Shown in pieces: positions 1-5,532 of a stretch of 7,048 nt of DNA. The stretch comes from Nitrosopumilales archaeon (GTDB taxonomy: Archaea > Thermoproteota > Nitrososphaeria > Nitrososphaerales > Nitrosopumilaceae), in NCBI GenBank assembly GCA_016838795.1, contig JAEHKQ010000181.1, positions 1 through 7,048 on the forward strand. Reading direction: 5' to 3'. Every line of letters starts with the position of its first letter. Positions within the stretch are counted from its first letter, which is position 1. Under the pieces are notes generated by a model. It was not told the DNA's origin and made no database searches. It saw only the letters and a list, made by a program, of their open reading frames with translations. The translations under genes and the position numbers were made by a program.

Positions 1-918
1 CGCTAGGTGGGTTCCAGCTTTGTGTTTGTAAGCAGAAGAACCAACAATTGGTTTTGAATCGTATGGTTTTATCGAAGTATAGTCTTCAATTAACCTTGAA
101 AGATCCTGCAACATATCTAATCTAAAATCATTTGGAGACTTGTACAAGTATGTTAATGCTACTGCAACTTCTGCAAGGGGAGGGATTCCAGTTCTTTCAC
201 CAATTCCATCAATAGTAGTGTGTATTTGATCAACACCGGCTTCGCATGCAGCAAACGCGTTAGCTAACGCAAATCCAATGTCGTTGTGAACATGTGCGTC
301 AAGAGGAGTATCGATTTCATTGCGAACCTTTTTTACAAAATTATACATGCCAATGGGCCGTAGTATGCCAACAGTATCGGGCAAACTAATTCTATCCACG
401 CCAGCTTCTTCTAGCGAACTACAAATCTGCAACAAGAATTTTGGATCAGCTCTGCTTCCATCTTCAACAGTGAATCTAATTTTCAGACCATGAGATTTTG
501 CATATTCTACAGTCTCCACTGCTCTCTTGAGTGCCTCATCCCGTGAAATTCTAAGCTTATCTTTGAGATGAATGTCAGAAATTCCAAGATATGCCGCTAC
601 CCACTTTGCATCACATCTTAATGAAATATCAATGTCCTCCTTCAATGCTCTACCATGTGATACAATGTCTGCCTTTAGCCCTTGCTTGATTATTGTTCTA
701 GTAGATTCTTCATGATCTTTTGAAATCATTGGAGAAATTTCTATCTGATCAACTCCAAAGTAATCTAGCATCCATGCAATCTGAATTCGTTGCTTGTTGG
801 TAAACGAAACACCTGGATGCTGTTCACCCTCACGTAGAGTACTGTCTAGGACACGTATCTTCTTCGGCTTTTTATCGTACGCGTTGTAGATGTTTGCATA
901 GTAATTCGGATCATTCAT
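1..918 (-). CDS. Homocitrate synthase-type acyltransferase (LysS-like), C-terminus cut by window edge
   Basis: Only the first 306 codons are present; the frame is open to base 1. This is a DRE-TIM metallolyase of the homocitrate/isopropylmalate synthase family, predicted to condense acetyl-CoA with 2-oxoglutarate in the first step of lysine synthesis through aminoadipate. Visible motifs are LDSTLREGEQ at residues 24-33 (general base Arg29 and metal-binding Asp25), FTVEDGSR at 149-156, the metal-binding H209-V-H211-N-D213, and GIGERTGIPPL at 238-248. The GER-x-GI form is typical of homocitrate synthases, while isopropylmalate synthases usually have GERAGN, so I favour homocitrate synthase. The neighbouring LysW genes support this. 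About 20 residues precede the catalytic core. The ATG at 918 lies about 30 bases from a good TATA box and has no Shine-Dalgarno sequence, so the mRNA is probably near-leaderless. The gene is separated from the operon upstream by 116 bases. Isopropylmalate or citramalate synthase activity cannot be fully excluded. Confidence 0.85.
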   Translation of the reverse strand, partial: MNDPNYYANIYNAYDKKPKKIRVLDSTLREGEQHPGVSFTNKQRIQIAWMLDYFGVDQIEISPMISKDHEESTRTIIKQGLKADIVSHGRALKEDIDISLRCDAKWVAAYLGISDIHLKDKLRISRDEALKRAVETVEYAKSHGLKIRFTVEDGSRADPKFLLQICSSLEEAGVDRISLPDTVGILRPIGMYNFVKKVRNEIDTPLDAHVHNDIGFALANAFAACEAGVDQIHTTIDGIGERTGIPPLAEVAVALTYLYKSPNDFRLDMLQDLSRLIEDYTSIKPYDSKPIVGSSAYKHKAGTHLA

Positions 919-943
919 TACAGAAATCGATGCTAAATTAAAG

Positions 944-959
944 GAATATAAACATATTC
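944..959 (-). promoter_or_regulatory. TATA box of the homocitrate synthase gene, embedded in a perfect dyad
   Basis: On the minus strand TTTATATT occupies 952-945, centred about 30 bases upstream of the ATG at 918. With the usual archaeal TATA-to-start distance, transcription would begin near 922, leaving a leader of only a few bases. The TATA box sits inside a perfect inverted repeat, GAATAT (944-949), 4-base spacer, ATATTC (954-959). A dimeric protein bound here would block TBP/TFB. The promoter call is from sequence; the operator role is inference. Confidence 0.6.
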
Positions 960-966
960 GTACAGA

Positions 967-977
967 TTTCGGCGAAA
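967..977. repeat. Short palindrome TTTCGGCGAAA upstream of the homocitrate synthase TATA box
   Basis: Five-base arms TTTCG and CGAAA flank a single G, centred about 23 bases upstream of the TATA-box centre. It lies in the spacer between the lrp-like gene and the homocitrate synthase promoter. It could be a regulator site. The adjoining T5 run on the minus strand (979-975) could contribute to termination of the upstream operon. Chance occurrence is possible. Confidence 0.3.
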
Positions 978-1017
978 AATATTGTTTCTTGTACTGATAT
1001 AGTTACTACAGCAAATT

Positions 1018-1045
1018 CCGTTTCGAATCTCGTTTTATGAAACGG
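1018..1045 (-). repeat. Inverted repeat spanning the stop codon of the Lrp/AsnC gene
   Basis: CCGTTTC (1018-1024) and GAAACGG (1039-1045) are perfect 7-base arms separated by 14 bases, and the TAA stop at 1037-1035 lies in the loop. A competing stem, CGTTT (1031-1035) with AAACG (1040-1044) and a 4-base loop, uses part of the same sequence. In RNA this could form a 3'-end hairpin that protects the message. There is no U-tract directly after it, so it is not a classic intrinsic terminator. The loop side also contains the palindrome TTCGAA (1022-1027). Confidence 0.35.
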
Positions 1046-1454
1046 TACGAAGAATTATGACCGTGTTTGTGTCAATCACGCCAGGAATTTTTCGTAAAGC
1101 ATCAATGCTGTTATTAATTTCAGCAATGTTTGGTGCGCTAATTATAACAGTAATGTCGTATTGTCCTGTAATTTCATAGACCGTCTTCACGCCTTCGAGC
1201 TTTGTGATCTTGACTGATACCTTGGACGTATCTATTGTCGAGTCAACCGATATCAGCACAATTGCACTTGTGGTGTTTTTATCTCCAACCTCTACGGTAA
1301 ATTTTTTAATCGTACCGTTGTCCACCATGTTTCTCACCCTTCTTCGTACCGCTGACTCGGACAGCTTTAGTTTTTTTCCAATATCTACAAATGATTCTCT
1401 AGAGTCATTTCTCAGAAAATCTATAATTTTTTCATCGATCTTGTCGTTAAACAT
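1035..1454 (-). CDS. Lrp/AsnC-family transcriptional regulator, LysM-like
   Basis: The 139-residue product has the usual length and two-part build of the family. An N-terminal winged helix-turn-helix (about residues 5-53) has the recognition helix around LSESAVRRRVRNM at 31-43. A RAM ligand-binding domain (about 62-136) contains the typical EITGQYD at 94-100. Family members form dimers to octamers, bind an amino acid between subunits and act on DNA as repressors or activators. The SFVDIGKKLKLSESAVRRRV region resembles LysM, the lysine-responsive regulator of the Sulfolobus lysine genes, from memory rather than an alignment. It is the last gene of the operon; its ATG lies inside the final codons of lysJ, an 8-base overlap, so it is translated with the biosynthetic genes and could set up feedback. 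The ligand (lysine, arginine or both) and targets are inferred only. Confidence 0.9.
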   Translation of the reverse strand: MFNDKIDEKIIDFLRNDSRESFVDIGKKLKLSESAVRRRVRNMVDNGTIKKFTVEVGDKNTTSAIVLISVDSTIDTSKVSVKITKLEGVKTVYEITGQYDITVIISAPNIAEINNSIDALRKIPGVIDTNTVIILRTVS

Positions 1455-2622
1455 TGTGCCGCTTTTCCTCCTTGGTCAGCAATATATCTAACGTTTCTAA
1501 AACCCTTGTGATATCATCTTCAGATATAACTAGTGGAGGTAAAAACCTTAGAATGTTCCTGCCAGAATAAAGTATTAGAACTCCATTCTTTATTCCATCC
1601 AAAATAATATCCTTTACTTGAAACTTTAGCTCCACTCCAATCATAAGACCTTTGCCACGAATTTCTCGAATAATCTTATGTTTTTCCTTTAGACGTTCCA
1701 AACCTTCACGTAATCTCTGTCCCATCTTTTCTGCGTTTTCAATCAATCCGTCTTGTGTTAAAGCTTGAAGTGTTGCAGTTCCGGCCGCACAAGAAAGAGG
1801 ATTGCCACCAAATGTAGAAGAATGTTCACCTTTGCCTATCACTGCAAGTATTTCTGGTTTGACAAGTGTAGCGCCCATTGGAACTCCCCCGGCGATTCCT
1901 TTTGCAATGCACATTATGTCAGGTGTTGTGTTCCAATGTTCAGACGCCCACATTCGGCCTGTTCTACCTAATCCACATTGAATTTCGTCAAAAACTAGAA
2001 GGATTCCTTTATCGTCACACAGCTTTCGCACCTCCTGCAAAAATCCATCCGGCGCAACGTGAATTCCACTCTCTCCTTGAATTGGTTCCAAGATAACAAA
2101 ACCTGTATCGTCGTCAACAGTTTCTCGCAACGATTCAATGTCACCAAACTTTGCAAACGATGTCTTTTCTACCAACGGCTGAAACATTTTTCTATATTTT
2201 GGATTAAACGTTAAAGAAAGTGCACCCATCGACTTTCCATGGTATGAACCATTCATTGCCACCATTCCTTTCTTTCCAGTAAACTTTCTAGCAAATTTTA
2301 TAGCAGCTTCAACAGCTTCAGCACCGCTGTTGTTAAGATGAACCTGCGTTAGACCGTGGGGCGCAACACCGATGAGAGTCTTTAGGAACTCCTCTCGAGT
2401 TCTGTTGTAGAGCGAGCTGTGAACAGTAATTATTTTTTCGAGCTGAGACTTTAATGCATTAACAACTCGTTCATTTCTGTGTCCAACTATGGCTACCCCG
2501 TAACCGCCCATGCAGTCTATGTATTCTTTGCCATCTACATCCCAAACATGAGAACCAAATCCTTTTTCCACTGTAACAGGAAATCTCTGATACAGATTTC
2601 CCATAAATTCGTCTTCAGTCAT
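1447..2622 (-). CDS. lysJ: [LysW]-lysine/ornithine semialdehyde aminotransferase (LysJ/ArgD type)
   Basis: This 391-residue protein is a class-III PLP-dependent aminotransferase of usual length. It should transfer an amino group, normally from glutamate, to the LysW-bound aminoadipate or glutamate semialdehyde, giving LysW-lysine or LysW-ornithine in the cytoplasm. Visible motifs are NSGAEAVEAA at 98-107 (phosphate site), GSYHGKSMGALS at 125-136, EPIQGE at 179-184, FDEIQCGLGRTGR at 211-223 with the PLP-ring Asp212, the Schiff-base lysine Lys241 in CIAKGIAGG, HSSTFGGNP at 267-275 and RFLPPL at 359-364. The ATG overlaps the lysZ stop as ATGA, and no clear Shine-Dalgarno precedes it, so translation probably depends on termination of lysZ. 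The family also includes acetylornithine aminotransferases; the LysW context decides the assignment. Whether lysine or ornithine intermediates are used cannot be read from the sequence; both are plausible. Confidence 0.9.
   Translation of the reverse strand: MTEDEFMGNLYQRFPVTVEKGFGSHVWDVDGKEYIDCMGGYGVAIVGHRNERVVNALKSQLEKIITVHSSLYNRTREEFLKTLIGVAPHGLTQVHLNNSGAEAVEAAIKFARKFTGKKGMVAMNGSYHGKSMGALSLTFNPKYRKMFQPLVEKTSFAKFGDIESLRETVDDDTGFVILEPIQGESGIHVAPDGFLQEVRKLCDDKGILLVFDEIQCGLGRTGRMWASEHWNTTPDIMCIAKGIAGGVPMGATLVKPEILAVIGKGEHSSTFGGNPLSCAAGTATLQALTQDGLIENAEKMGQRLREGLERLKEKHKIIREIRGKGLMIGVELKFQVKDIILDGIKNGVLILYSGRNILRFLPPLVISEDDITRVLETLDILLTKEEKRHNV
1467..1473 (-). promoter_or_regulatory. Strong Shine-Dalgarno for the Lrp/AsnC gene, inside lysJ
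   Basis: AAGGAGG on the minus strand is a near-complete match to the archaeal anti-SD. It lies within the lysJ codons for Thr383-Lys384-Glu385-Glu386 and ends 12 bases before the ATG at 1454. The spacing is slightly long. It supports the overlapping ATG as the true start. Confidence 0.65.
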
Positions 2623-3419
2623 TTTTTAATTACCGTACAGTTTTCGTGTGCAATGGCTGCTGATATTGGATTTTCTTTTTGTCCATTTGCTATTATCGCT
2701 TCTTTTACCCCCATGTCTAAGGCTTCTGTTGCAGCTAGGATCTTTTTTTCCATACCGAACCCAACCTTTGGTCTAATCTCTTTAGCTTCTGCTAGGGTCA
2801 AGTCCGTAACAAGTTTTTCATCCATCAGCAAACCGTCTACATTTGTAATGAACAAAACTTTGTCCGCCTGTACTTTACCAGCAACGTACGCAGCCGCTCT
2901 GTCTCCATCTACATTAAGAAAATCATACTCCTCACTGATCGCAATGGGCGAAATCACAGGAGTGTACCCTTGCTCTAAAAGAGACTTGATAAATTTCACA
3001 TTTACCTCGGTAATTTTACCTGTATACCCTCCGTCAATTACCTGTTTTCGTCCTTTTTCGTTTACGATGATTAGCTTCTTTTTTCTTTCCGCCTGTAATA
3101 TTTTAGCGTCAACGCCCGAGAGACCAACCGCATTAACTCCATTTTTTTGTAAAAGACGAACAATTGTTTTGTTGATCCTTCCAGACATTACCATTGTGAA
3201 AATTTCTGCAGTTTCTTGGTCGGTGTATCGACTTTTGATTCCACTTGGAGAAACAACAAACTTTGGTTTCTTTCCAAGCTGTTCAGAAACTTTTGTAACC
3301 TCTTTCCCTCCACCATGCACAAGAATCACTCCTTCACTTTCTACTACTTTTTTGATATCGGAAATCGTAGTTGAATGTAGATTATCAACTACACTTCCAC
3401 CAATTTTGATTGTGATCAT
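2619..3419 (-). CDS. lysZ: [LysW]-aminoadipate/glutamate kinase (LysZ/ArgB type)
   Basis: This is a 266-residue amino-acid kinase of the acetylglutamate kinase superfamily. It phosphorylates the side-chain carboxylate of LysW-linked aminoadipate or glutamate with ATP. It shows the N-terminal KIGGSVV (5-11), the glycine-rich HGGGKEV (35-41) that contacts phosphates, the substrate-region SRYTDQET at 63-70, NVDGDRAAAYVA at 169-180, and the nucleotide-binding ITNVDGLL (191-198) followed by GFGMEKKILAA (220-230). The SRYTD form is typical of LysW-type kinases rather than bacterial ArgB, from family knowledge. The start codon follows the lysY stop by 2 bases (TAATAATG) and the stop overlaps lysJ, so the gene is embedded in the operon. 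No good Shine-Dalgarno is visible, consistent with coupling to lysY. Confidence 0.9.
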   Translation of the reverse strand: MITIKIGGSVVDNLHSTTISDIKKVVESEGVILVHGGGKEVTKVSEQLGKKPKFVVSPSGIKSRYTDQETAEIFTMVMSGRINKTIVRLLQKNGVNAVGLSGVDAKILQAERKKKLIIVNEKGRKQVIDGGYTGKITEVNVKFIKSLLEQGYTPVISPIAISEEYDFLNVDGDRAAAYVAGKVQADKVLFITNVDGLLMDEKLVTDLTLAEAKEIRPKVGFGMEKKILAATEALDMGVKEAIIANGQKENPISAAIAHENCTVIKK

Positions 3420-3421
3420 TA

Positions 3422-3435
3422 TTACACGGGTGTAA
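3422..3435. repeat. 14-base palindrome at the lysY/lysZ junction
   Basis: TTACACGGGTGTAA has perfect 6-base arms around a GG centre. It covers the last codons and stop of lysY, with the lysZ ATG starting 3 bases beyond. As RNA the loop would be about 4 bases with a 5-pair stem and might influence re-initiation at lysZ; as DNA it could bind a dimer. Neither is shown. Confidence 0.3.
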
Positions 3436-4468
3436 GTGGAGTATATTTAAGACCAGACATTTCGTCAAAGCCAGCCATGATGTTCATGTTTTGTATAGCG
3501 GAGCCTGCCGCACCTTTCATCAGGTTGTCAGATGCTGAAAGGATAATCAATCTGTTGTTATCTTCATCCAGCTCAAAGCCGATATCGCAAAAGTTGGAAC
3601 CAACCACGAACTTTGGATCTGGGAATTTGTATAAACCATTCTTGTCACGAATCAATCGAATGAACTTTTCTTCACCATAAGCTTGGCGATAAAGTTTCCA
3701 CAATTCTTTTTCATCTATATGGTTTTTCATGAACGTGTGATTGGTACACAAGATTCCACGAACCACATCAACTGCATGTGGACTCATAGAGACATGAATT
3801 TTCTTTCCTGCAATCTCACTTAGTTCCTGCTCAATCTCACCAGTGTGTCTGTGTTTTGCTGGTTTGTATGGTCGAATGACTCCAGCTCGCATTGCGTGTG
3901 CAGTTCCTGAACCAGAACCTGCACCTGACGAACCAATCTTTGAATCGACAATAATGTGTTCAGTGTCGATGAGATCGTTTCTAATAAGTGGCGCAAGTGC
4001 TAAGATAGAAGTAACTGCCATGCATCCTGGGCACGAAACTAGTTGCGCGTTTTTGATTTGTTCTCTGTGCAGCTCTGGTATTCCAAAGACAGACTTAGGC
4101 AGGTAATCTGGGTGAGGATGTTTCCATCCGTACCACTTGTCATAATCCTTAGGATCGTGTAATCTATAGTCTGCACTCAAATCGATGATCTTGATGTCTC
4201 TGTCGTACAGCGTCTTGACAATTTCTGTCGCGGTGCCGTGTGGGACTGCTGTGAAAACAAGATCACACTTGTCAGACATTTTGTCATAGTCTAATTCAGA
4301 AAATGTTAGATCAGTGAATCCTTTCAAACTGGGGTGCACTCTGTGTATGTACTCCCCAACATGTTGTCGTGATGTTACCATGGTAATCTCCACTTCTGGA
4401 TGGTTTACCAAAAGTCGGAGCGTTTCTCCTCCTACGTAACCTGTGGCACCTACTATTCCTATTTTCAT
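3422..4468 (-). CDS. lysY: [LysW]-aminoadipate/glutamate-phosphate reductase (LysY/ArgC type)
   Basis: This 348-residue protein belongs to the ArgC family of NADPH-dependent reductases, which turn the acyl phosphate made by LysZ into a semialdehyde. The Rossmann motif GATGYVGGE (7-15) binds NADPH. The catalytic cysteine is Cys149 in SCPGCMAVTS (145-154). The HRHTGEIEQEL stretch (206-216) holds the conserved active-site histidine, probably His208. LSADYRL (97-103) and SASDNLMKGAAGSAIQN (311-327) are also typical of the family. GSSGAGSG at 179-186 is the usual glycine- and serine-rich loop. Length is normal and no key residue is missing. The gene follows lysX by 25 bases and has its own good ribosome-binding site. 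By homology alone it could be called ArgC; the LysW cluster indicates a carrier-bound substrate, for lysine, arginine or both. Confidence 0.92.
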   Translation of the reverse strand: MKIGIVGATGYVGGETLRLLVNHPEVEITMVTSRQHVGEYIHRVHPSLKGFTDLTFSELDYDKMSDKCDLVFTAVPHGTATEIVKTLYDRDIKIIDLSADYRLHDPKDYDKWYGWKHPHPDYLPKSVFGIPELHREQIKNAQLVSCPGCMAVTSILALAPLIRNDLIDTEHIIVDSKIGSSGAGSGSGTAHAMRAGVIRPYKPAKHRHTGEIEQELSEIAGKKIHVSMSPHAVDVVRGILCTNHTFMKNHIDEKELWKLYRQAYGEEKFIRLIRDKNGLYKFPDPKFVVGSNFCDIGFELDEDNNRLIILSASDNLMKGAAGSAIQNMNIMAGFDEMSGLKYTPLTPV

Positions 4469-4475
4469 GATAAGT

Positions 4476-4480
4476 CTCCC
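4476..4480 (-). promoter_or_regulatory. Ribosome-binding site of lysY
   Basis: GGGAG on the minus strand ends 7 bases before the ATG at 4468, within the 25-base gap after lysX. This is the only junction among the LysW enzyme genes from lysW to lysJ that has a clear intergenic Shine-Dalgarno, so lysY can be initiated independently of lysX termination. Confidence 0.6.
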
Positions 4481-4493
4481 TGAACAGCGTAAT

Positions 4494-5351
4494 TTATTTC
4501 CTAATGGAATTTACCGCGAACTCTATCATTTCTTTTGGAATGTTTTTTTTCGCAACTTTTACGAGTCCTTTGAATTCCACAGTATTGTTTACTTCATGAA
4601 CTAACAGACCGCGCTTTTCATCTTCCATAAGATCCACTCCTAAAATTCCACCACCCATGGCCTTTGAGGCCTTTTCAACTAAATCTTCCATCTCACTCGT
4701 AATCTCACACAGCTCTGGTTCTGCTCCAAGAGCTATGTTGGTCTTGAATCCGCCATCAGACTTTCTGTACATTGCGGCGATTGCTCTACCTCCAACCGAA
4801 ATCACTCGAATGTCTCTTGGTGGTCGGTTTATCAATTCCTGTAAGTAGTAAATTCTATCGTGAGGACCGTCGGTTAGCTCTCTTATCTCAATAACTGCAT
4901 CAAGCGTATCCTTGTCTTTAATTTGCATCACTCCTCGACCCCAACTTCCTATGACGGGTTTTATTACGAGGGGAAATCCAACTTTGTCTACATTTTCCAT
5001 TGCACCGTCCTTTGAAAAAGAAAAGTATGTCTTTGGAGTGGGAATGTTATTTTTTTTCAGCAACAATGACATGAATAGCTTGTTACCGCAGTTGTTCGCA
5101 ACATTAAACTCGTTGATTACAGGAACATCTAGAAACTCTAGACATGCTGTAAAGTGTAGTCCTCTAAAGTAGCTTACACATCGTTCAAGAACGACGTCGC
5201 CAAAATCAAAATCACTTTTTTTACTGTCCGTGTTTATTTGAGTTATCTTTGCATCCAGTACAGACGTTTCATTGCCCAGATCTTTTGCTTCTTTCTGTAG
5301 TAATTTTTCTTCCAACCTAAGTCGATCAAAAACGATACAAATCTTTGACAT
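4494..5351 (-). CDS. lysX: LysW-aminoadipate/glutamate ligase (LysX/ArgX), ATP-grasp
   Basis: This 285-residue ATP-grasp ligase is RimK-like. It uses ATP to join the alpha-amino group of 2-aminoadipate (LysX) or glutamate (ArgX) to the C-terminal glutamate of LysW, which protects the amino group and provides a handle for later enzymes. ATP-grasp features are VIKPVIGSWGRG (129-140, the glycine-rich nucleotide lid), QELI at 171-174, RDIRV at 179-183, GVDLME at 238-243, and HEVNNTVEFKG at 252-262 with the Glu and Asn that bind magnesium. I chose the ATG at 5351: it overlaps the lysW stop as TAATG, has GGGGAGAG just upstream and gives the usual N-terminus MSKICIVFDRLR. An upstream in-frame TTG at 5363 would add only four residues encoded inside lysW and is unlikely. 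Lysine versus arginine specificity is not decided here; bifunctional LysX enzymes are known in other archaea. Confidence 0.92.
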   Translation of the reverse strand: MSKICIVFDRLRLEEKLLQKEAKDLGNETSVLDAKITQINTDSKKSDFDFGDVVLERCVSYFRGLHFTACLEFLDVPVINEFNVANNCGNKLFMSLLLKKNNIPTPKTYFSFSKDGAMENVDKVGFPLVIKPVIGSWGRGVMQIKDKDTLDAVIEIRELTDGPHDRIYYLQELINRPPRDIRVISVGGRAIAAMYRKSDGGFKTNIALGAEPELCEITSEMEDLVEKASKAMGGGILGVDLMEDEKRGLLVHEVNNTVEFKGLVKVAKKNIPKEMIEFAVNSIRK

Positions 5352-5518
5352 TACTCTCCCCAATCTTCGCCTACGCTTTCTGCTTGCTTAAGCTCAACAT
5401 TTGATCCTTCTTTTTTTGATATTTCAAAGTCAGCTCCGCAATCAGGGCAGGATACTATTTCTCCAACCGAGGCATCGTCAGGGATATTTAGATTTGCATC
5501 ACATTCTGAGCAGTTCAT
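5351..5518 (-). CDS. lysW: LysW amino-group carrier protein
   Basis: This 55-residue protein is the carrier on which lysine and/or ornithine are built. Its C-terminal Glu55 forms an amide with the amino group of aminoadipate or glutamate, and later enzymes recognise the carrier. Two CxxC pairs, Cys3/Cys6 and Cys24/Cys27, form a zinc ribbon. The chain is very acidic, with 14 Asp/Glu against 3 Lys and no Arg, as expected for docking to basic patches on LysX, LysZ, LysY and LysJ. It ends in EDWGE, the hallmark C-terminus of LysW, immediately before TAA. Length matches the family (about 53-56). It starts 8 bases after argG and overlaps lysX by one base. An A7 run at 5417-5411 lies in the codons for Ser34-Lys35-Lys36. 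Small size makes it easy to miss in gene calling; the identification is firm. Confidence 0.96.
   Translation of the reverse strand: MNCSECDANLNIPDDASVGEIVSCPDCGADFEISKKEGSNVELKQAESVGEDWGE
5354..5361 (-). promoter_or_regulatory. Ribosome-binding site of lysX formed by the lysW C-terminal codons
   Basis: GGGGAGAG on the minus strand lies within the codons TGG GGA GAG for Trp53-Gly54-Glu55 of LysW and ends 2 bases before the ATG of lysX; the GGAG core ends 4 bases before it. The functional C-terminal motif of LysW therefore also supplies the lysX Shine-Dalgarno, and this decides the lysX start. Confidence 0.65.
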
Positions 5519-5526
5519 GTTTCAGT

Positions 5527-5532
5527 TCACCT
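5527..5532 (-). promoter_or_regulatory. Ribosome-binding site of lysW, containing the argG stop codon
   Basis: AGGTGA on the minus strand matches the archaeal anti-SD. It includes the argG TGA stop at 5529-5527 and ends 8 bases before the lysW ATG at 5518, which is ideal spacing. Ribosomes finishing argG are therefore positioned over the lysW initiation site. Confidence 0.6.

Noticed and set aside
1204..1491. Plus-strand 95-codon frame over the Lrp/AsnC gene
   Set aside because: It is fully antisense to a well-supported regulator, has no recognisable domain and no initiation signal.
2479..3435. Plus-strand open frame of 318 codons
   Set aside because: It lies antisense to lysZ and the start of lysJ, has a Ser/Phe/Ile-rich composition with no recognisable domain, and no promoter or ribosome-binding site; it is a mirror effect of the coding strand.
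5352..5363. Longer lysX start at TTG 5363
   Set aside because: It would begin inside the LysW C-terminal codons and add four atypical residues; the ATG at 5351 has TAATG coupling and a Shine-Dalgarno.
5411..5417. A7 run in lysW as a slippage or frameshift site
   Set aside because: The frame is intact through EDWGE and the stop; similar A runs are common in argG because of Lys codons.
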